A DNA stretch of 64,000 nt from Faecalibacterium prausnitzii (GTDB lineage Bacteria > Bacillota > Clostridia > Oscillospirales > Ruminococcaceae): positions 21,675-85,674 of the forward strand of contig NZ_PXUP01000015.1 of the NCBI RefSeq assembly GCF_003324185.1, read 5' to 3'. Shown here piece by piece: positions 29,990 through 39,363 of this stretch. The notes under the pieces were generated by a model, which saw nothing but the letters and a program-made list of their open reading frames with translations, had not been told where the DNA came from and ran no database searches. Each line of letters opens with the position of its first letter. Position 1 is the first letter of the stretch. A program made the position numbers and the translations under genes.

Positions 29990-31228
29990 CTACTCCAGAA
30001 ATGTTTCTTGTTCGATTGTGACCCCATATTGCAAAATCTTATCAATTGCATCAACAAACAGCGTATGTCTTCCCGCATTCCGCTCTTCCTTCAGCTTCTT
30101 CAGATACTGCTCCGGCCGCTTCAGGCCATTTTTGTGGTACTGTTCCACAAAGCGCCCTTCCATACGCATGGGTTCAAGCTGTGGAAACACCGTTTGCAGG
30201 TTTTCAAACATACAAAAACCGCCCAGATCAATATCCGCCCAGAATCGAATTTGCATAGTTTCCCCTGCCGCAGCAGCCAGTTTTTCAAAAAGTTTTTTCT
30301 TCCGCGGGCTCAGAAAGCCGCCGTGATAAACAACAAGTTCTTCCGGCTGTTTTTCCGCCAGCAAATATTCATCATAGTTCGTTTTATTTTCGATAAAGGT
30401 AATGCAGCAGATGTTTTTTAGTTCAATGTCCACAATCTCTGACACAAGTGTACTGGGCAAAGCCAATCCATAAGGTTCTGTTGCGCTGAGCCGTAGTTCT
30501 CCCTTCTTCAAGCAGATTGCGCCATCGCCCGAGAGTTCGTAAAGCTCCGGGCGGGCATAGATTCCCAGAAATGCAAGCTGATCCCGCTCACCAAGTTCCG
30601 CTTCTGTACAGGCCGCCGACAGTTGGGTATTGTACTTTCGTGCAATGGTAAGAAACAGCTCCCGTACATTTCGCTCAAAATACTTGGTATCGTGAAAACA
30701 CTGGCTGCTGAATGCACGCATCGTCACACTGCCGGACAGCTCCGCATACCGTTGAAACGTGAGCAAAAGCTCCTGCAGCAGACCGTCGTTTTCCCTGCAA
30801 TACGTCGGCACTTTCATGCTGTTCCGCACCTGAGCACATACAGCATCCCTCCATGCCGCGATCCATGGAACGGGATTGTCTTCCAGCTTCTGCATGATGA
30901 TGTTTGCAACCTCTTCTGCCTTTTTTCGCGGATGCACTCTGTCGGCGCATTCATAGCACTGTGCGACCCGTTCCAGATCCAGCACAATGCAGGAGAGAAC
31001 GCTCTGCTTTCTCGCCCATTCCAGACGCACCAAAGCCTGCTGCTCCAGCTCCCGCGCTGCAATATTGTAAGCATCCCGAACCACCGCATCTTCGTATTGA
31101 TACTCCGGCAACTCCCTTTTATCAATGCGCAGCATTACCCGACGTCTGGATGTGTTGGGTTCAGAAAGATGCTTACTGTTTTCAAACTTATCCAGCAGAC
31201 GATTCAGGATCACCTGTGCTTCCTTCAT
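29990..31228 (-). CDS. jetD: Wadjet system nuclease subunit JetD
   Basis: DNA-cleaving subunit of the SMC-like Wadjet complex, which recognises and cuts small circular DNA such as plasmids. 412 residues from the ATG at 31228 (AAAGGAGATG upstream). The C-terminal half is a TOPRIM-type domain: CITFIENKTNYDEY with the metal-binding Glu, VVYHGGFLSPRKK, and IRFWADIDLGGF (D-x-D). The N-terminal part (EAQVILNRLLDKFENS) is the DUF3322-like arm. It overlaps jetC by 41 bases. Confidence 0.9.
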   Translation of the reverse strand: MKEAQVILNRLLDKFENSKHLSEPNTSRRRVMLRIDKRELPEYQYEDAVVRDAYNIAARELEQQALVRLEWARKQSVLSCIVLDLERVAQCYECADRVHPRKKAEEVANIIMQKLEDNPVPWIAAWRDAVCAQVRNSMKVPTYCRENDGLLQELLLTFQRYAELSGSVTMRAFSSQCFHDTKYFERNVRELFLTIARKYNTQLSAACTEAELGERDQLAFLGIYARPELYELSGDGAICLKKGELRLSATEPYGLALPSTLVSEIVDIELKNICCITFIENKTNYDEYLLAEKQPEELVVYHGGFLSPRKKKLFEKLAAAAGETMQIRFWADIDLGGFCMFENLQTVFPQLEPMRMEGRFVEQYHKNGLKRPEQYLKKLKEERNAGRHTLFVDAIDKILQYGVTIEQETFLE

Positions 31229-34200
31229 TCTGCATCTCCTTTCCAAATGGAATGATATGCATCCGGTATCCGGATTTGTCCACTAATAATGTACGGTCTG
31301 CAATGGGCATAATGTCCGAGACCTTATCCGGCGGCGTACAGATGATCGCCTGCAGCCCCATCTTTCGGAGAAGGAGTACACTCTCCGTGATCCGGTCACT
31401 ATCCATTTTATTGAAAGCTTCATCGAACACCACCAGACGCACCGTATTACCAAAACGGGTAGCGTCGTTGACGCGGTACAGCTGGGCAAACGAGGCCAGC
31501 ACCGCAATATAGAATGGCGTTTGTGTTTCGCCACCGGACTTCATATTCAGTGTTTGAGAAAGCAGCTGCTTGGAACCATTCTGATCGGTCGTTTCCAAAT
31601 CAAACTTCAGATATGTCCGGAAGTCTGTATAGCGGACGATATTCTCCTGCAGTTCGCTCTGTTTGCGGGCATTGAGCTGCGTATCGTCTGCCATTGTGAT
31701 CTGGCTGAACAGTTTTTCGATCAATGGGCCGTATTTTTGCTGAAAGGGCAGTGCGAATAGACCGGATTCGCCTTCCATCAGTTCATCTGCCGTGATCATG
31801 TTATAGTAATCCAGATAATCCGGGTTTGGCCCTACGCGGAATTGGTACTTGTCTGTGCCAAATTGTGCCTGACGCAGAGCCTTGTTCAGATTGTGCACCT
31901 GGTCTTGCACCTGGTCGATGCTGGATTTCAGTTTGGCAAGGAAATCGTTCTGGAATTGCTCCATTGCGCTTTCCCGTGCCGCCCGGATCTTTTCTTTGTA
32001 TCGGGGCAGCTCGCTTTCCCGCAGAGTGCGCCGTTCTTCCTCGTATTCGGTGTTATCCATCACCTCGATCTGGAATGCACAAGGTTTGAACCGTTCTGCA
32101 TATTCTCTGCGTGCTGCAAGCAGTTTCTTCTGAGCCCCGTCCATCGCCTTTGTGCTCTGCGCCAAACTGTCGCCGAAGTTCTTGCGGATGACATCTGCCT
32201 TTTTCAAGCGGACAAGCTCCTGCCGATAGCGGGGAATGCCGATGGTTTCTCGGTATTCCTTCGTGAACTCCTCGTTCAAAATATCTTCGATGGCCTCATA
32301 CCGTTGGTATTTTTCCGGCAAGATCTCATATTCCAGCTGATGGATGCGGCCTTCCAACTTCCCTTTTTGCACATTTTTCGCATCTTTTTCCTTATTGAAT
32401 GCAAGGATCTCTTCTTTCAACTGTTCAATGATGCGCCGCTGCTCATCCAACCAGAACAGATTCAGCTGGGAAAGCTGATTTTTGACTTCTGCGATTTCCT
32501 TGATGATCGTCTGGACGCGCTGGTAGTCCTCCTGCTTTTGCGCCACATCGATTCGGACAAATCTTTGGGTAAAAAGCGGCTCCTGCAGGCCGGTCAGCTG
32601 CTTCTGGAGCGGCTGCCAATGCCGCAGCTCTTCCTGCAGACAGGCCAGTTCCTTTTCCAGATGGTCGATGCGGAGCTGCACCGCACGCCGCCCGATGAAG
32701 GCGTCTTCCATCCAGCCCTTCCGAAGTGCGCGGGCCACATAGCCCTGATACAGCATTCCCTCTGCCGTAATTGCCGTCTTATAGCAGCGCAACTGTTCTG
32801 CCATGTCGCAGCATATCACCCGACCCAGAAGATAGTCCACATAGCTGCGTGCCAGCTTGTTTTCTGTCTCCACCTTTTCTGCCAGACTGCCGGGCAGCGG
32901 GCGAAGTGTTTCTTTTTCCCGCAGTTTTCCGATATCTACCAGACCAAACGCACGGTACTCTGCTTCCTGCTTCAGCCGGTCGTAAATGTTAAGTGCATCC
33001 TGATAACGTCCCGGCTCCACCAGCAGATAATATTTCTGGTTATTTAGGTAGCCTTCTACCGCTCCACGCCAGCGCTCATCTGCCATTTCCAGCACATCAG
33101 CCAGAATATAAACGGGAACCGCATGCCCCGTTTTATCCGCCAGATCCTTTTCCAGCCGGTCTTTGAACAGCAGAAGCCCATGGGGATAATCTTTGATGTT
33201 CCTGCGCAGATTTGCAAGCACCGCACTTTTCTGGTCGGCTTGCTTCTTCAGCTCTACAATACGATCCTCTGTTTTATGAGCCGCACTGCGGACAGCATCC
33301 GACAATTCAGCCGCTGCCTGCTGCCCCGTTTCAAACAACTCCACAGGCCGGGCAAACAATCCCTTCTCGTCCCCAGTAAATACAGCATATGCTTTCTGCA
33401 CAGTGTTCGCCGCTTCCTGCACCGGTATGAGAAGTTCTTCCGGTTCCAGTTCTTGTATCTCCCCACAGAATCTCTGCAAATGCCGTGCTTCCCGCTTAAT
33501 CTCCACTTCAAGATTTTGCAGACCCTGTTCCAGCTTTTTCTGCTCATCTCTCAGAGCCTTTTCCGTGTTGAGCAGACGCTCTTCCTCCTGGAAAACGTTG
33601 CTCTGCCTACAGGCCAGCTCCAGCTCACTGCGGCGCGTTTCTTTCTGTTCGATCTGCCGCTCAAGCTCCTTCAGTTGCTCATTCACATTTGCAAGGTTCT
33701 CCTTGCATTCAGTTCGTTCCAATTCCCTCTGGTCGATCTCTGTCTGCGCAGCTTCTTTTTCGGCCCACCGTACCAGAAACTTCTGGATCTGGCAGCGGTC
33801 TATGGCTTGGTTCATCTCCTGATACAGCCTGCTGATTTGCTGCAGTGCATCCAGCTTTTCCTGCTGACGCTGCGCCAGCAATTCGTGCCGTTTATAATCC
33901 CGGATGTTTTGCTGCATCAGCTCAATATTGGGTTTATCCGGAATATCGCAGATGTTCTCCGTAATAAATTTTTGGATATCCACAATTGGCCGGAACGAAA
34001 CAGCCTTCTTCATCATCCGTAAGACCTGCTCGTTGTGGACGTTCCACTTTGCAAGCATGTTGCAGCGATACTCTTTTTGAGTATCGTAAAATTCTGCCCG
34101 TGCATAGTTCTGCTTCAAAAAACGGCGAAGTGCAGAAGTCTCCATTGCCTCACCCTGCTCAATAAAGCAATTTTCCGGCAGTGTCCCCGTGTAAATAAAG

Positions 34201-34571
34201 AATGTATCACGGTAACTTCCATCGCTGCGGCAGTCAAAGGTAACGCCCGTCACAAAGCTGCTGCCCTCCATCTCATCCTGAAATTCGCAGACAATATAGG
34301 TGGAAAAGTCCTTACCACGACGGGAATACGGGCTGTTATCATCCATGTCGGCGCGCAGATAGCCTTCCAGTGTGCGCTGCGATTTTTCGTTGGCCGCCTG
34401 ATTAAAGTTGCGGGCGTTGGTCTCGCCCAGCAGTACGATCTGCAGTGCATCGATGACCGTTGACTTTCCGGCGCCGTTCTTGCCTGTCAGAAAATTGATG
34501 TCGCCCACTTCAATCAGTTCCTTACTGAAATAGAGCCAGTTGATCAGCAGGATCTTCTTCAGCTTCTTCAT
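31188..34571 (-). CDS. jetC: Wadjet SMC-like ATPase JetC (MukB/MksB type)
   Basis: Loop-extruding motor of Wadjet. 1,127 residues. N-terminal Walker A FLTGKNGAGKSTVIDAL (P-loop 30-37), long coiled coils with a central hinge, then the ABC signature MKSGGETQ near 1005 and Walker B RLVVFDEAFNKMD near 1049. Strong ribosome site AAAGGAGG; it overlaps the end of jetB by 50 bases. All ATPase motifs look intact. Confidence 0.93.
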   Translation of the reverse strand: MKKLKKILLINWLYFSKELIEVGDINFLTGKNGAGKSTVIDALQIVLLGETNARNFNQAANEKSQRTLEGYLRADMDDNSPYSRRGKDFSTYIVCEFQDEMEGSSFVTGVTFDCRSDGSYRDTFFIYTGTLPENCFIEQGEAMETSALRRFLKQNYARAEFYDTQKEYRCNMLAKWNVHNEQVLRMMKKAVSFRPIVDIQKFITENICDIPDKPNIELMQQNIRDYKRHELLAQRQQEKLDALQQISRLYQEMNQAIDRCQIQKFLVRWAEKEAAQTEIDQRELERTECKENLANVNEQLKELERQIEQKETRRSELELACRQSNVFQEEERLLNTEKALRDEQKKLEQGLQNLEVEIKREARHLQRFCGEIQELEPEELLIPVQEAANTVQKAYAVFTGDEKGLFARPVELFETGQQAAAELSDAVRSAAHKTEDRIVELKKQADQKSAVLANLRRNIKDYPHGLLLFKDRLEKDLADKTGHAVPVYILADVLEMADERWRGAVEGYLNNQKYYLLVEPGRYQDALNIYDRLKQEAEYRAFGLVDIGKLREKETLRPLPGSLAEKVETENKLARSYVDYLLGRVICCDMAEQLRCYKTAITAEGMLYQGYVARALRKGWMEDAFIGRRAVQLRIDHLEKELACLQEELRHWQPLQKQLTGLQEPLFTQRFVRIDVAQKQEDYQRVQTIIKEIAEVKNQLSQLNLFWLDEQRRIIEQLKEEILAFNKEKDAKNVQKGKLEGRIHQLEYEILPEKYQRYEAIEDILNEEFTKEYRETIGIPRYRQELVRLKKADVIRKNFGDSLAQSTKAMDGAQKKLLAARREYAERFKPCAFQIEVMDNTEYEEERRTLRESELPRYKEKIRAARESAMEQFQNDFLAKLKSSIDQVQDQVHNLNKALRQAQFGTDKYQFRVGPNPDYLDYYNMITADELMEGESGLFALPFQQKYGPLIEKLFSQITMADDTQLNARKQSELQENIVRYTDFRTYLKFDLETTDQNGSKQLLSQTLNMKSGGETQTPFYIAVLASFAQLYRVNDATRFGNTVRLVVFDEAFNKMDSDRITESVLLLRKMGLQAIICTPPDKVSDIMPIADRTLLVDKSGYRMHIIPFGKEMQNEGSTGDPESSAG

Positions 34572-35169
34572 CTGTTTCCTCCTTTTTCAAAACAGACACC
34601 ACCAAGTTCAGCTTTTCGCTGGAGACCGCAGAGAGAATGGTGGGCAATATTGCGATCCTGCAGCTGCCCTGGTTGAATTTTCCTTCCAGTCTTTGAATCA
34701 CAGAATGGTTTTCCAGTACCGTAAACGCGCGTTTGACCTCTTCCATATTCGGCTTAGCCGGAAAAACGGGATAGTCGGTCACCACTTTTTCCAGCACATC
34801 CCGCACAGTACACACGGCATCCTGCTCCAAACCCAAACGCTCCATATTTTCTTCGTAGATCAGCCGTAATGCCAGCAAAATCGCCGTTTCTTTTTTATTG
34901 AGGTTGCAACGGTTAGCCTCGTCTGTGTTCAACACATAAAAGTATCCGTTCAGTTCATCCCTGCGCAAATCCCAGTCCAGCAGGCTCAGGTACTCCTGTA
35001 CAGCCTCATAGTGCCGTGATAGAAAAAGATAGTCTGGGTTATCCACCCTGCCTTTTCCCGGCTGGTAGATGGTTCGCACAATGTATGTGCGGCTGAGCAG
35101 CTGATTGCAGACAGATTTGAATTGTTCCAGTTCTTTTGCCGTTGCATTGGTAACAAAATCAAAATTCAC
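34522..35169 (-). CDS. jetB: Wadjet subunit JetB (MksE-like)
   Basis: Kleisin-binding winged-helix subunit, about 215 residues. A GTG at 35169 is preferred: it overlaps the jetA stop as GTGA and follows AAGGAGAAGAAGCC. An ATG at 35226 would add 19 residues but has no ribosome site. Family-like features are LLSRTYIVRTIYQPGKGR, LNKKETAILLALRLIYEE and a C-terminal acidic tail. Position between jetA and jetC supports the call. Confidence 0.85.
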   Translation of the reverse strand: MNFDFVTNATAKELEQFKSVCNQLLSRTYIVRTIYQPGKGRVDNPDYLFLSRHYEAVQEYLSLLDWDLRRDELNGYFYVLNTDEANRCNLNKKETAILLALRLIYEENMERLGLEQDAVCTVRDVLEKVVTDYPVFPAKPNMEEVKRAFTVLENHSVIQRLEGKFNQGSCRIAILPTILSAVSSEKLNLVVSVLKKEETDEEAEEDPADQLALFQ

Positions 35170-36566
35170 GGCTTCTTCTCCTTCCTCCGGATCTGCATTT
35201 GCGGGATCGAATAGCCATTTTTGCAAAAAATGCCACCGAGTTCCTGGACCACATAACCGGCAGATGCATCCTTGCTTCCAAGGATTGCCAGCAAACTCAT
35301 GATATAATCCTTGTCTTCTTCAAGCGAGAGCTCCTCCGAGCAACGAATGTCAGCGTCTCCCAGCCATCCCTGCACGTAATCATTTACTGCTGCCCGGCCA
35401 TATTTCGATTGCAGTAACTGTGCCGCTCTGACCTGTTCTTCCGTATTCGGTGCCTGATCATCTTGTATCAGCACCGACGCGGTTTTTGTCCGTTTTTCGG
35501 GGCGCTTACGGTACCACAGACTTTTTTCTGACAAAAAAGACTGCTCATACAATTGAAATGCCGGTTGTATCTGGTCCACCAGCTCAGACGCCCTGCGGTT
35601 TCTGGACAGTGCCGTCAGCAAAACATTCAAATTGCCGCGCACGCTTTGATCTCGGTTCGTCAGGTTCTCGATTTTCTGTGTTGCTGCCCTGGTATAGCGC
35701 CGGACCTGCGTATCAATTTCCTCAAGATAGTCCTTCTCTAAATTGTCATAGCGTTCTTCGATCCAGAAAATTTTCCTCAGCAGATCGGCACGGCAGTCTT
35801 CCAATGTCTTGCCCCGCTTATCACGCAATGCTTCATTTGCCATCGCCATCAGCAAGGTGTCATCCTCTTCCCAGCGCCTAAGCACAGACTGAATGGGCAC
35901 ACGATACTTCGGCACTGAATCTTTGATTTTCAGCGGACGGATATATGCCTCCACAACCTTTTGTCCGAAGTCGTTAAAGTGTGCAGCCAGCACCTGGTTG
36001 ATATCCTGCATATCGATCTGCGTCTGAAAATAATGCTTCACATTATGATAGACCATTTGCAACAAGCTAATCAGCGCCGTTGTGTTATCGTAGGCACTAT
36101 AGAGAGCCGTCATTTTATCGTAAGCATTGTTGCTGTCGTCGGCGGTCTTTAAGACTGAGAAAGTTCCGAACACATAGGAATATCCACGAGCCGGACTATC
36201 ATCCCTGAGTTGATGAAATAGTTCCAGCAGGCGACTGCTGTAATTAGGAATCGTGATGTACTCTTCAAAGTCGTCCCCGCGTTCTTTCTCAAACCACCCC
36301 TTACTACACAGCTTGCGGATCAAAAAACGAGCGCGGCCAGAGATATCCCTCAGTTCCTCTTCGTCAATGTCTTCATCTTCAAACGTAGCATCCGCCAGTT
36401 CCTGCTCCAGCCTGCCGCGCAGCATGGAATACAAGACATCTTCCCGTATTTTCAGGTTTTCTTGGTATGCTGCGTACAGTACGTCCAGCGCATCCGCATA
36501 TAAAATACGGTTGGGCGAAGCCAGCGGCGAGAAAAGTTCGCTTGGAACCGCTTCAAAAAACTTCAT
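35166..36566 (-). CDS. jetA: Wadjet subunit JetA (MksF-like kleisin)
   Basis: Bridges the SMC heads. 466 residues, mostly helical, beginning MKFFEAVPSELFSPLASPNR as the JetA (formerly DUF5716) family does, with VLYSMLRGRLEQEL and YITIPNYSSRLLELF downstream. First gene of the jetABCD operon; promoter at 36611. I did not try to set the Wadjet subtype. Confidence 0.88.
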   Translation of the reverse strand: MKFFEAVPSELFSPLASPNRILYADALDVLYAAYQENLKIREDVLYSMLRGRLEQELADATFEDEDIDEEELRDISGRARFLIRKLCSKGWFEKERGDDFEEYITIPNYSSRLLELFHQLRDDSPARGYSYVFGTFSVLKTADDSNNAYDKMTALYSAYDNTTALISLLQMVYHNVKHYFQTQIDMQDINQVLAAHFNDFGQKVVEAYIRPLKIKDSVPKYRVPIQSVLRRWEEDDTLLMAMANEALRDKRGKTLEDCRADLLRKIFWIEERYDNLEKDYLEEIDTQVRRYTRAATQKIENLTNRDQSVRGNLNVLLTALSRNRRASELVDQIQPAFQLYEQSFLSEKSLWYRKRPEKRTKTASVLIQDDQAPNTEEQVRAAQLLQSKYGRAAVNDYVQGWLGDADIRCSEELSLEEDKDYIMSLLAILGSKDASAGYVVQELGGIFCKNGYSIPQMQIRRKEKKP

Positions 36567-36610
36567 AGGCCTACCACCTTATTCGACTGATATACGCTTT
36601 CTTTTCTATT

Positions 36611-36639
36611 ATTGTAACCTCTTTCCTCTTACAAAACAA
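36611..36639 (-). promoter_or_regulatory. Promoter of the Wadjet operon
   Basis: On the minus strand TTGTTT (36634-36639), 17 bp, TACAAT (36611-36616), 45 bases upstream of jetA. Confidence 0.7.
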
Positions 36640-36766
36640 GATGCAAAAAGCTCTTGGCCTCCATTACAGAAGCCAAGAGCTTTTATCTTCTTTGTCCTAT
36701 CAGATTTTATTTCCGGGGAGACTTAATCGCAGCCTGGGCGGGTGCCAAAATTGCAGAGCGTTCAAA
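36632..36766 (-). repeat. Boundary element (promoter edge, hairpin and coding tail), copy 3
   Basis: Near-duplicate of 29800-29934. Hairpin 36646-36658 with 36672-36684; minus-strand tail ERSAILAPAQAAIKSPRK then TAA (36707-36763). Only a stop codon and no gene lie upstream of this tail, so here it is clearly not the end of a working gene. The rest of the 36567-36903 gap holds the jetA promoter and a plausible plus-strand promoter (TTGCCA, 18 bp, TAGAAT) for the next gene. Confidence 0.85.
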
Positions 36767-36903
36767 TCAGCTTGAATTTTCATTTCGAATGTGCTAGATT
36801 CTCTTATATTTCTCCATTGTTCTTGCCAAAGGCCCCGTATTTGATGTAGAATACCTATAGAATTGCAGTTAAATTTACTTTCTACCATAACTGAGGTTTC
36901 TAC

Positions 36904-38607
36904 ATGGTTAAGCAAGTCAAAATTGAGCGTTTCAAGTCAATCAGTAGCGCCACCCTTGATTTAAGCAAAATAAATGTTCTTGTCGGTACTAACAATGCTG
37001 GGAAAAGCAGTGTCCTTCAAGCTCTTCAATTTGCAACATCTGTTGCTCAAACCGCTAAGACCTATTCGCAAAATGTAAAGTTTGATAAAAATGGAGTATG
37101 GGCAACTTCTGTCTATCCGGATCAATTAGTATACTCTCCTGTAAAAGATCCTTATACACTCGCCCAAGGCGGTGTTCTTAAAGAAGACTCAGATTTAGGC
37201 ATTGCAGTTTCTTTTTTAGAAGATTCCGGTGATATTGCTACTGCAACTTTTCGAAAAGGCAGAAATAAAAATATTGCTGCTCGCTTTGAGGGTGCAAATG
37301 TAGGTCAAAAGCTTGCATCCCTCGAGGCTCCTTTTTGTATGTATGTCCCTGGTCTTGCAGGAATTCCTTTTGAGGAAGAAATTCGAACCGTCGGTGTTGT
37401 CCGCCGAATCGCGGCTAAAGGTGACTCCAATACGGTGTTTCGCAATGTTATCAATCTTCTGAGTCAAGACCATGAAGGCTGGTGTAGATTTTTAACCGAT
37501 ATAAAAGTTATTTTTCCAGAAATCGAATTTGAAATCAACGCTAGACCTGAGGTCGATGGTTTTATTGATATAAAATTCAGACTAACATCTTCTGCGCCAC
37601 TATTGCCTATTGATCTCGCAGGAACAGGCGTTCTTCAAGCAACACAAATTGCTGCATATGTTAATTATTTCAAACCCGCCCTGCTTCTTCTTGATGAACC
37701 CGATTCTCATCTGCACCCCGACAATCAACGCGCTCTTGCAACACTTCTGGTTTCTATCTCTGATAAAACACAAACTACCGTCCTTATTTCTACTCACTCA
37801 CGGCATCTGATGGCTGCTCTTCAAGAAGATGCCAAATTTTTCTTGGTAAAGAACGGAACTGTTTCTGATTCCGAGTATAATCACTATATCGGACTTTTGG
37901 AATTGGGTGCTTTAGATGAATATGATCATATTCGAAACGGAGACTTGAAGTACATTATCCTTACTGAAGACTCATCAGAAACCAGTCATAAATATTTACG
38001 AGGAATATTAGAAGCATCAGGATATGCGCGAGATGAATTTCAGATTTATTCATATAACAGTGTAACCAAGATTGACTCCGCAAAAATGTTTGCTCAGTTC
38101 TTATTAGATATCAATCCAGACTTAAGGATTATTGTCTATCGTGATCGTGACGGATTATATGATGATGAGGTTTCCGAAACTAAAAGAGCTATCGAATTCG
38201 ATTCTCGAGTCACTTGTGTTATTTCAAAATTCAACGATGTTGAAATGTATTATTGCGATGAAAATCACGTGTGTGAAATTTGCAATCGTTTAAGTCTTCC
38301 TTTAACAATTTCAGAAGCACAAGAGTTCTTGCTTTCCTCTATTAACGAGCAGGATGAAAAATCCAAAAATAAATTTTTTACGCATCGACTAAGTTTAAAT
38401 AAAAACAAGAGTGATGGTAGTTTCATAACGATTGCCCAGAGCAAATACGATGAAAACAAGCGCGTTTATGCCTATGGAAAAACTATTGCAGGCGTCTTGA
38501 AATCCAAATTACAACAGAAGTTCGGAAGAAACATCGATTTATATCAAGTAACGCCTTACCTTTCAGAATCGCAATTTTCTGCTGTTGTCGCAAGCAATCA
38601 CTCATAG
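36904..38607 (+). CDS. OLD-like ATPase with C-terminal TOPRIM-like domain
   Basis: 567 residues. ABC-type ATPase: Walker A VGTNNAGKSS (P-loop 28-35), signature-like DLAGTGVLQATQ, Walker B LLLLDEPDSHLHP and H-loop ISTHSRHLM. From about 350 the chain reads KYIILTEDSSETSHKYL, then IIVYRDRDG (D-x-D) and SKFNDVEMYY, consistent with a TOPRIM nuclease domain as in OLD-family defence nucleases. It is the only plus-strand gene between 7 and 61 kb and is AT-rich, suggesting separate acquisition. GAGG lies 8 bases before the ATG. It has its own terminator. Confidence 0.8.
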   Translation: MVKQVKIERFKSISSATLDLSKINVLVGTNNAGKSSVLQALQFATSVAQTAKTYSQNVKFDKNGVWATSVYPDQLVYSPVKDPYTLAQGGVLKEDSDLGIAVSFLEDSGDIATATFRKGRNKNIAARFEGANVGQKLASLEAPFCMYVPGLAGIPFEEEIRTVGVVRRIAAKGDSNTVFRNVINLLSQDHEGWCRFLTDIKVIFPEIEFEINARPEVDGFIDIKFRLTSSAPLLPIDLAGTGVLQATQIAAYVNYFKPALLLLDEPDSHLHPDNQRALATLLVSISDKTQTTVLISTHSRHLMAALQEDAKFFLVKNGTVSDSEYNHYIGLLELGALDEYDHIRNGDLKYIILTEDSSETSHKYLRGILEASGYARDEFQIYSYNSVTKIDSAKMFAQFLLDINPDLRIIVYRDRDGLYDDEVSETKRAIEFDSRVTCVISKFNDVEMYYCDENHVCEICNRLSLPLTISEAQEFLLSSINEQDEKSKNKFFTHRLSLNKNKSDGSFITIAQSKYDENKRVYAYGKTIAGVLKSKLQQKFGRNIDLYQVTPYLSESQFSAVVASNHS

Positions 38608-38620
38608 TTTTTTTACATAA

Positions 38621-38655
38621 AGCCCCGAAACTTATTTGAGTTTCGGGGCTTTTAT
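38621..38655. terminator. Intrinsic terminator between the OLD-like gene and rloB
   Basis: AGCCCCGAAAC (38621-38631) pairs with GTTTCGGGGCT (38640-38650), with T-rich sequence on the plus strand; may serve both convergent genes. Confidence 0.85.
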
Positions 38656-38688
38656 TCATGTGGCATCACTCAATGCCATATTACAAAG

Positions 38689-39363
38689 CTACTTCAAATA
38701 CGGCTTCAGCATCTCAACCAGTTCGTAAACTTTTGTTCCGGGTGCTGATTCAGACGGCTTCCGTCCTTCGTTTTGCTTGTCCAATCGCTTTGCATTGGCA
38801 ATCGCAATGTCCATGTAAGGTCGCAGCACTTCATACATATCCGGGCGGTTCTTCTCGTAACTCCCTGCACCAATGTTTTTCAGCCAATCGCTCAGCTTCG
38901 GCCAGTAACGAGATCTGTCAATATCAGTATCCATATACATAAAATGCAGCAAATACCACAGTTCTACGCACTGGTTCGACCATACAGCATGGTAAATCGT
39001 CTCACCTTGTGCACTGTATTCTTCGCACAGCTGTGCTACCATGTCGATATTTTCTGCCGGAAAATCATCTGTGTCATAGACAATCCAGACGTGCTTAAAC
39101 ACAATGCCGTTATTCTGAACGTATTGACGAGCTTTCATCAACAAATTCACCGTATTGTCGCCAATGCCCTCTACCTTTAGCTGGATTCTATCACGGTATT
39201 TAGAATTGATAATCCGTTGAATTGCGCCAAAATACTGCGGCTCGGTTTCTGTACCTTCAGATGCAATTAAGTGGTATTCCGGCTGAATCATCCTCGCCTT
39301 ATCACGGCGATTCTTCATCCAGCTTTTTCCAAGGTCGCTCTTTTTCGGAGGTTTCAGACTCAT
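38689..39363 (-). CDS. rloB: RloB-like protein
   Basis: 224 residues from the ATG at 39363, which overlaps the rloA stop as ATGA and follows GGGAGG. RloB family features: LIASEGTETEPQYFGAI, where the conserved Glu residues resemble a TOPRIM-like metal site, then VWIVYDTDDFP and CVELWYLLHF. RloA-RloB pairs resemble the AbiL and PARIS-type ATPase/nuclease systems; anti-phage activity through the RloB effector is inferred. Confidence 0.88.
   Translation of the reverse strand: MSLKPPKKSDLGKSWMKNRRDKARMIQPEYHLIASEGTETEPQYFGAIQRIINSKYRDRIQLKVEGIGDNTVNLLMKARQYVQNNGIVFKHVWIVYDTDDFPAENIDMVAQLCEEYSAQGETIYHAVWSNQCVELWYLLHFMYMDTDIDRSRYWPKLSDWLKNIGAGSYEKNRPDMYEVLRPYMDIAIANAKRLDKQNEGRKPSESAPGTKVYELVEMLKPYLK

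Noticed and set aside
36632..38660. Retron or reverse-transcriptase system near the OLD-like gene
   Set aside because: No reverse transcriptase motifs are present; the repeats here are terminators.
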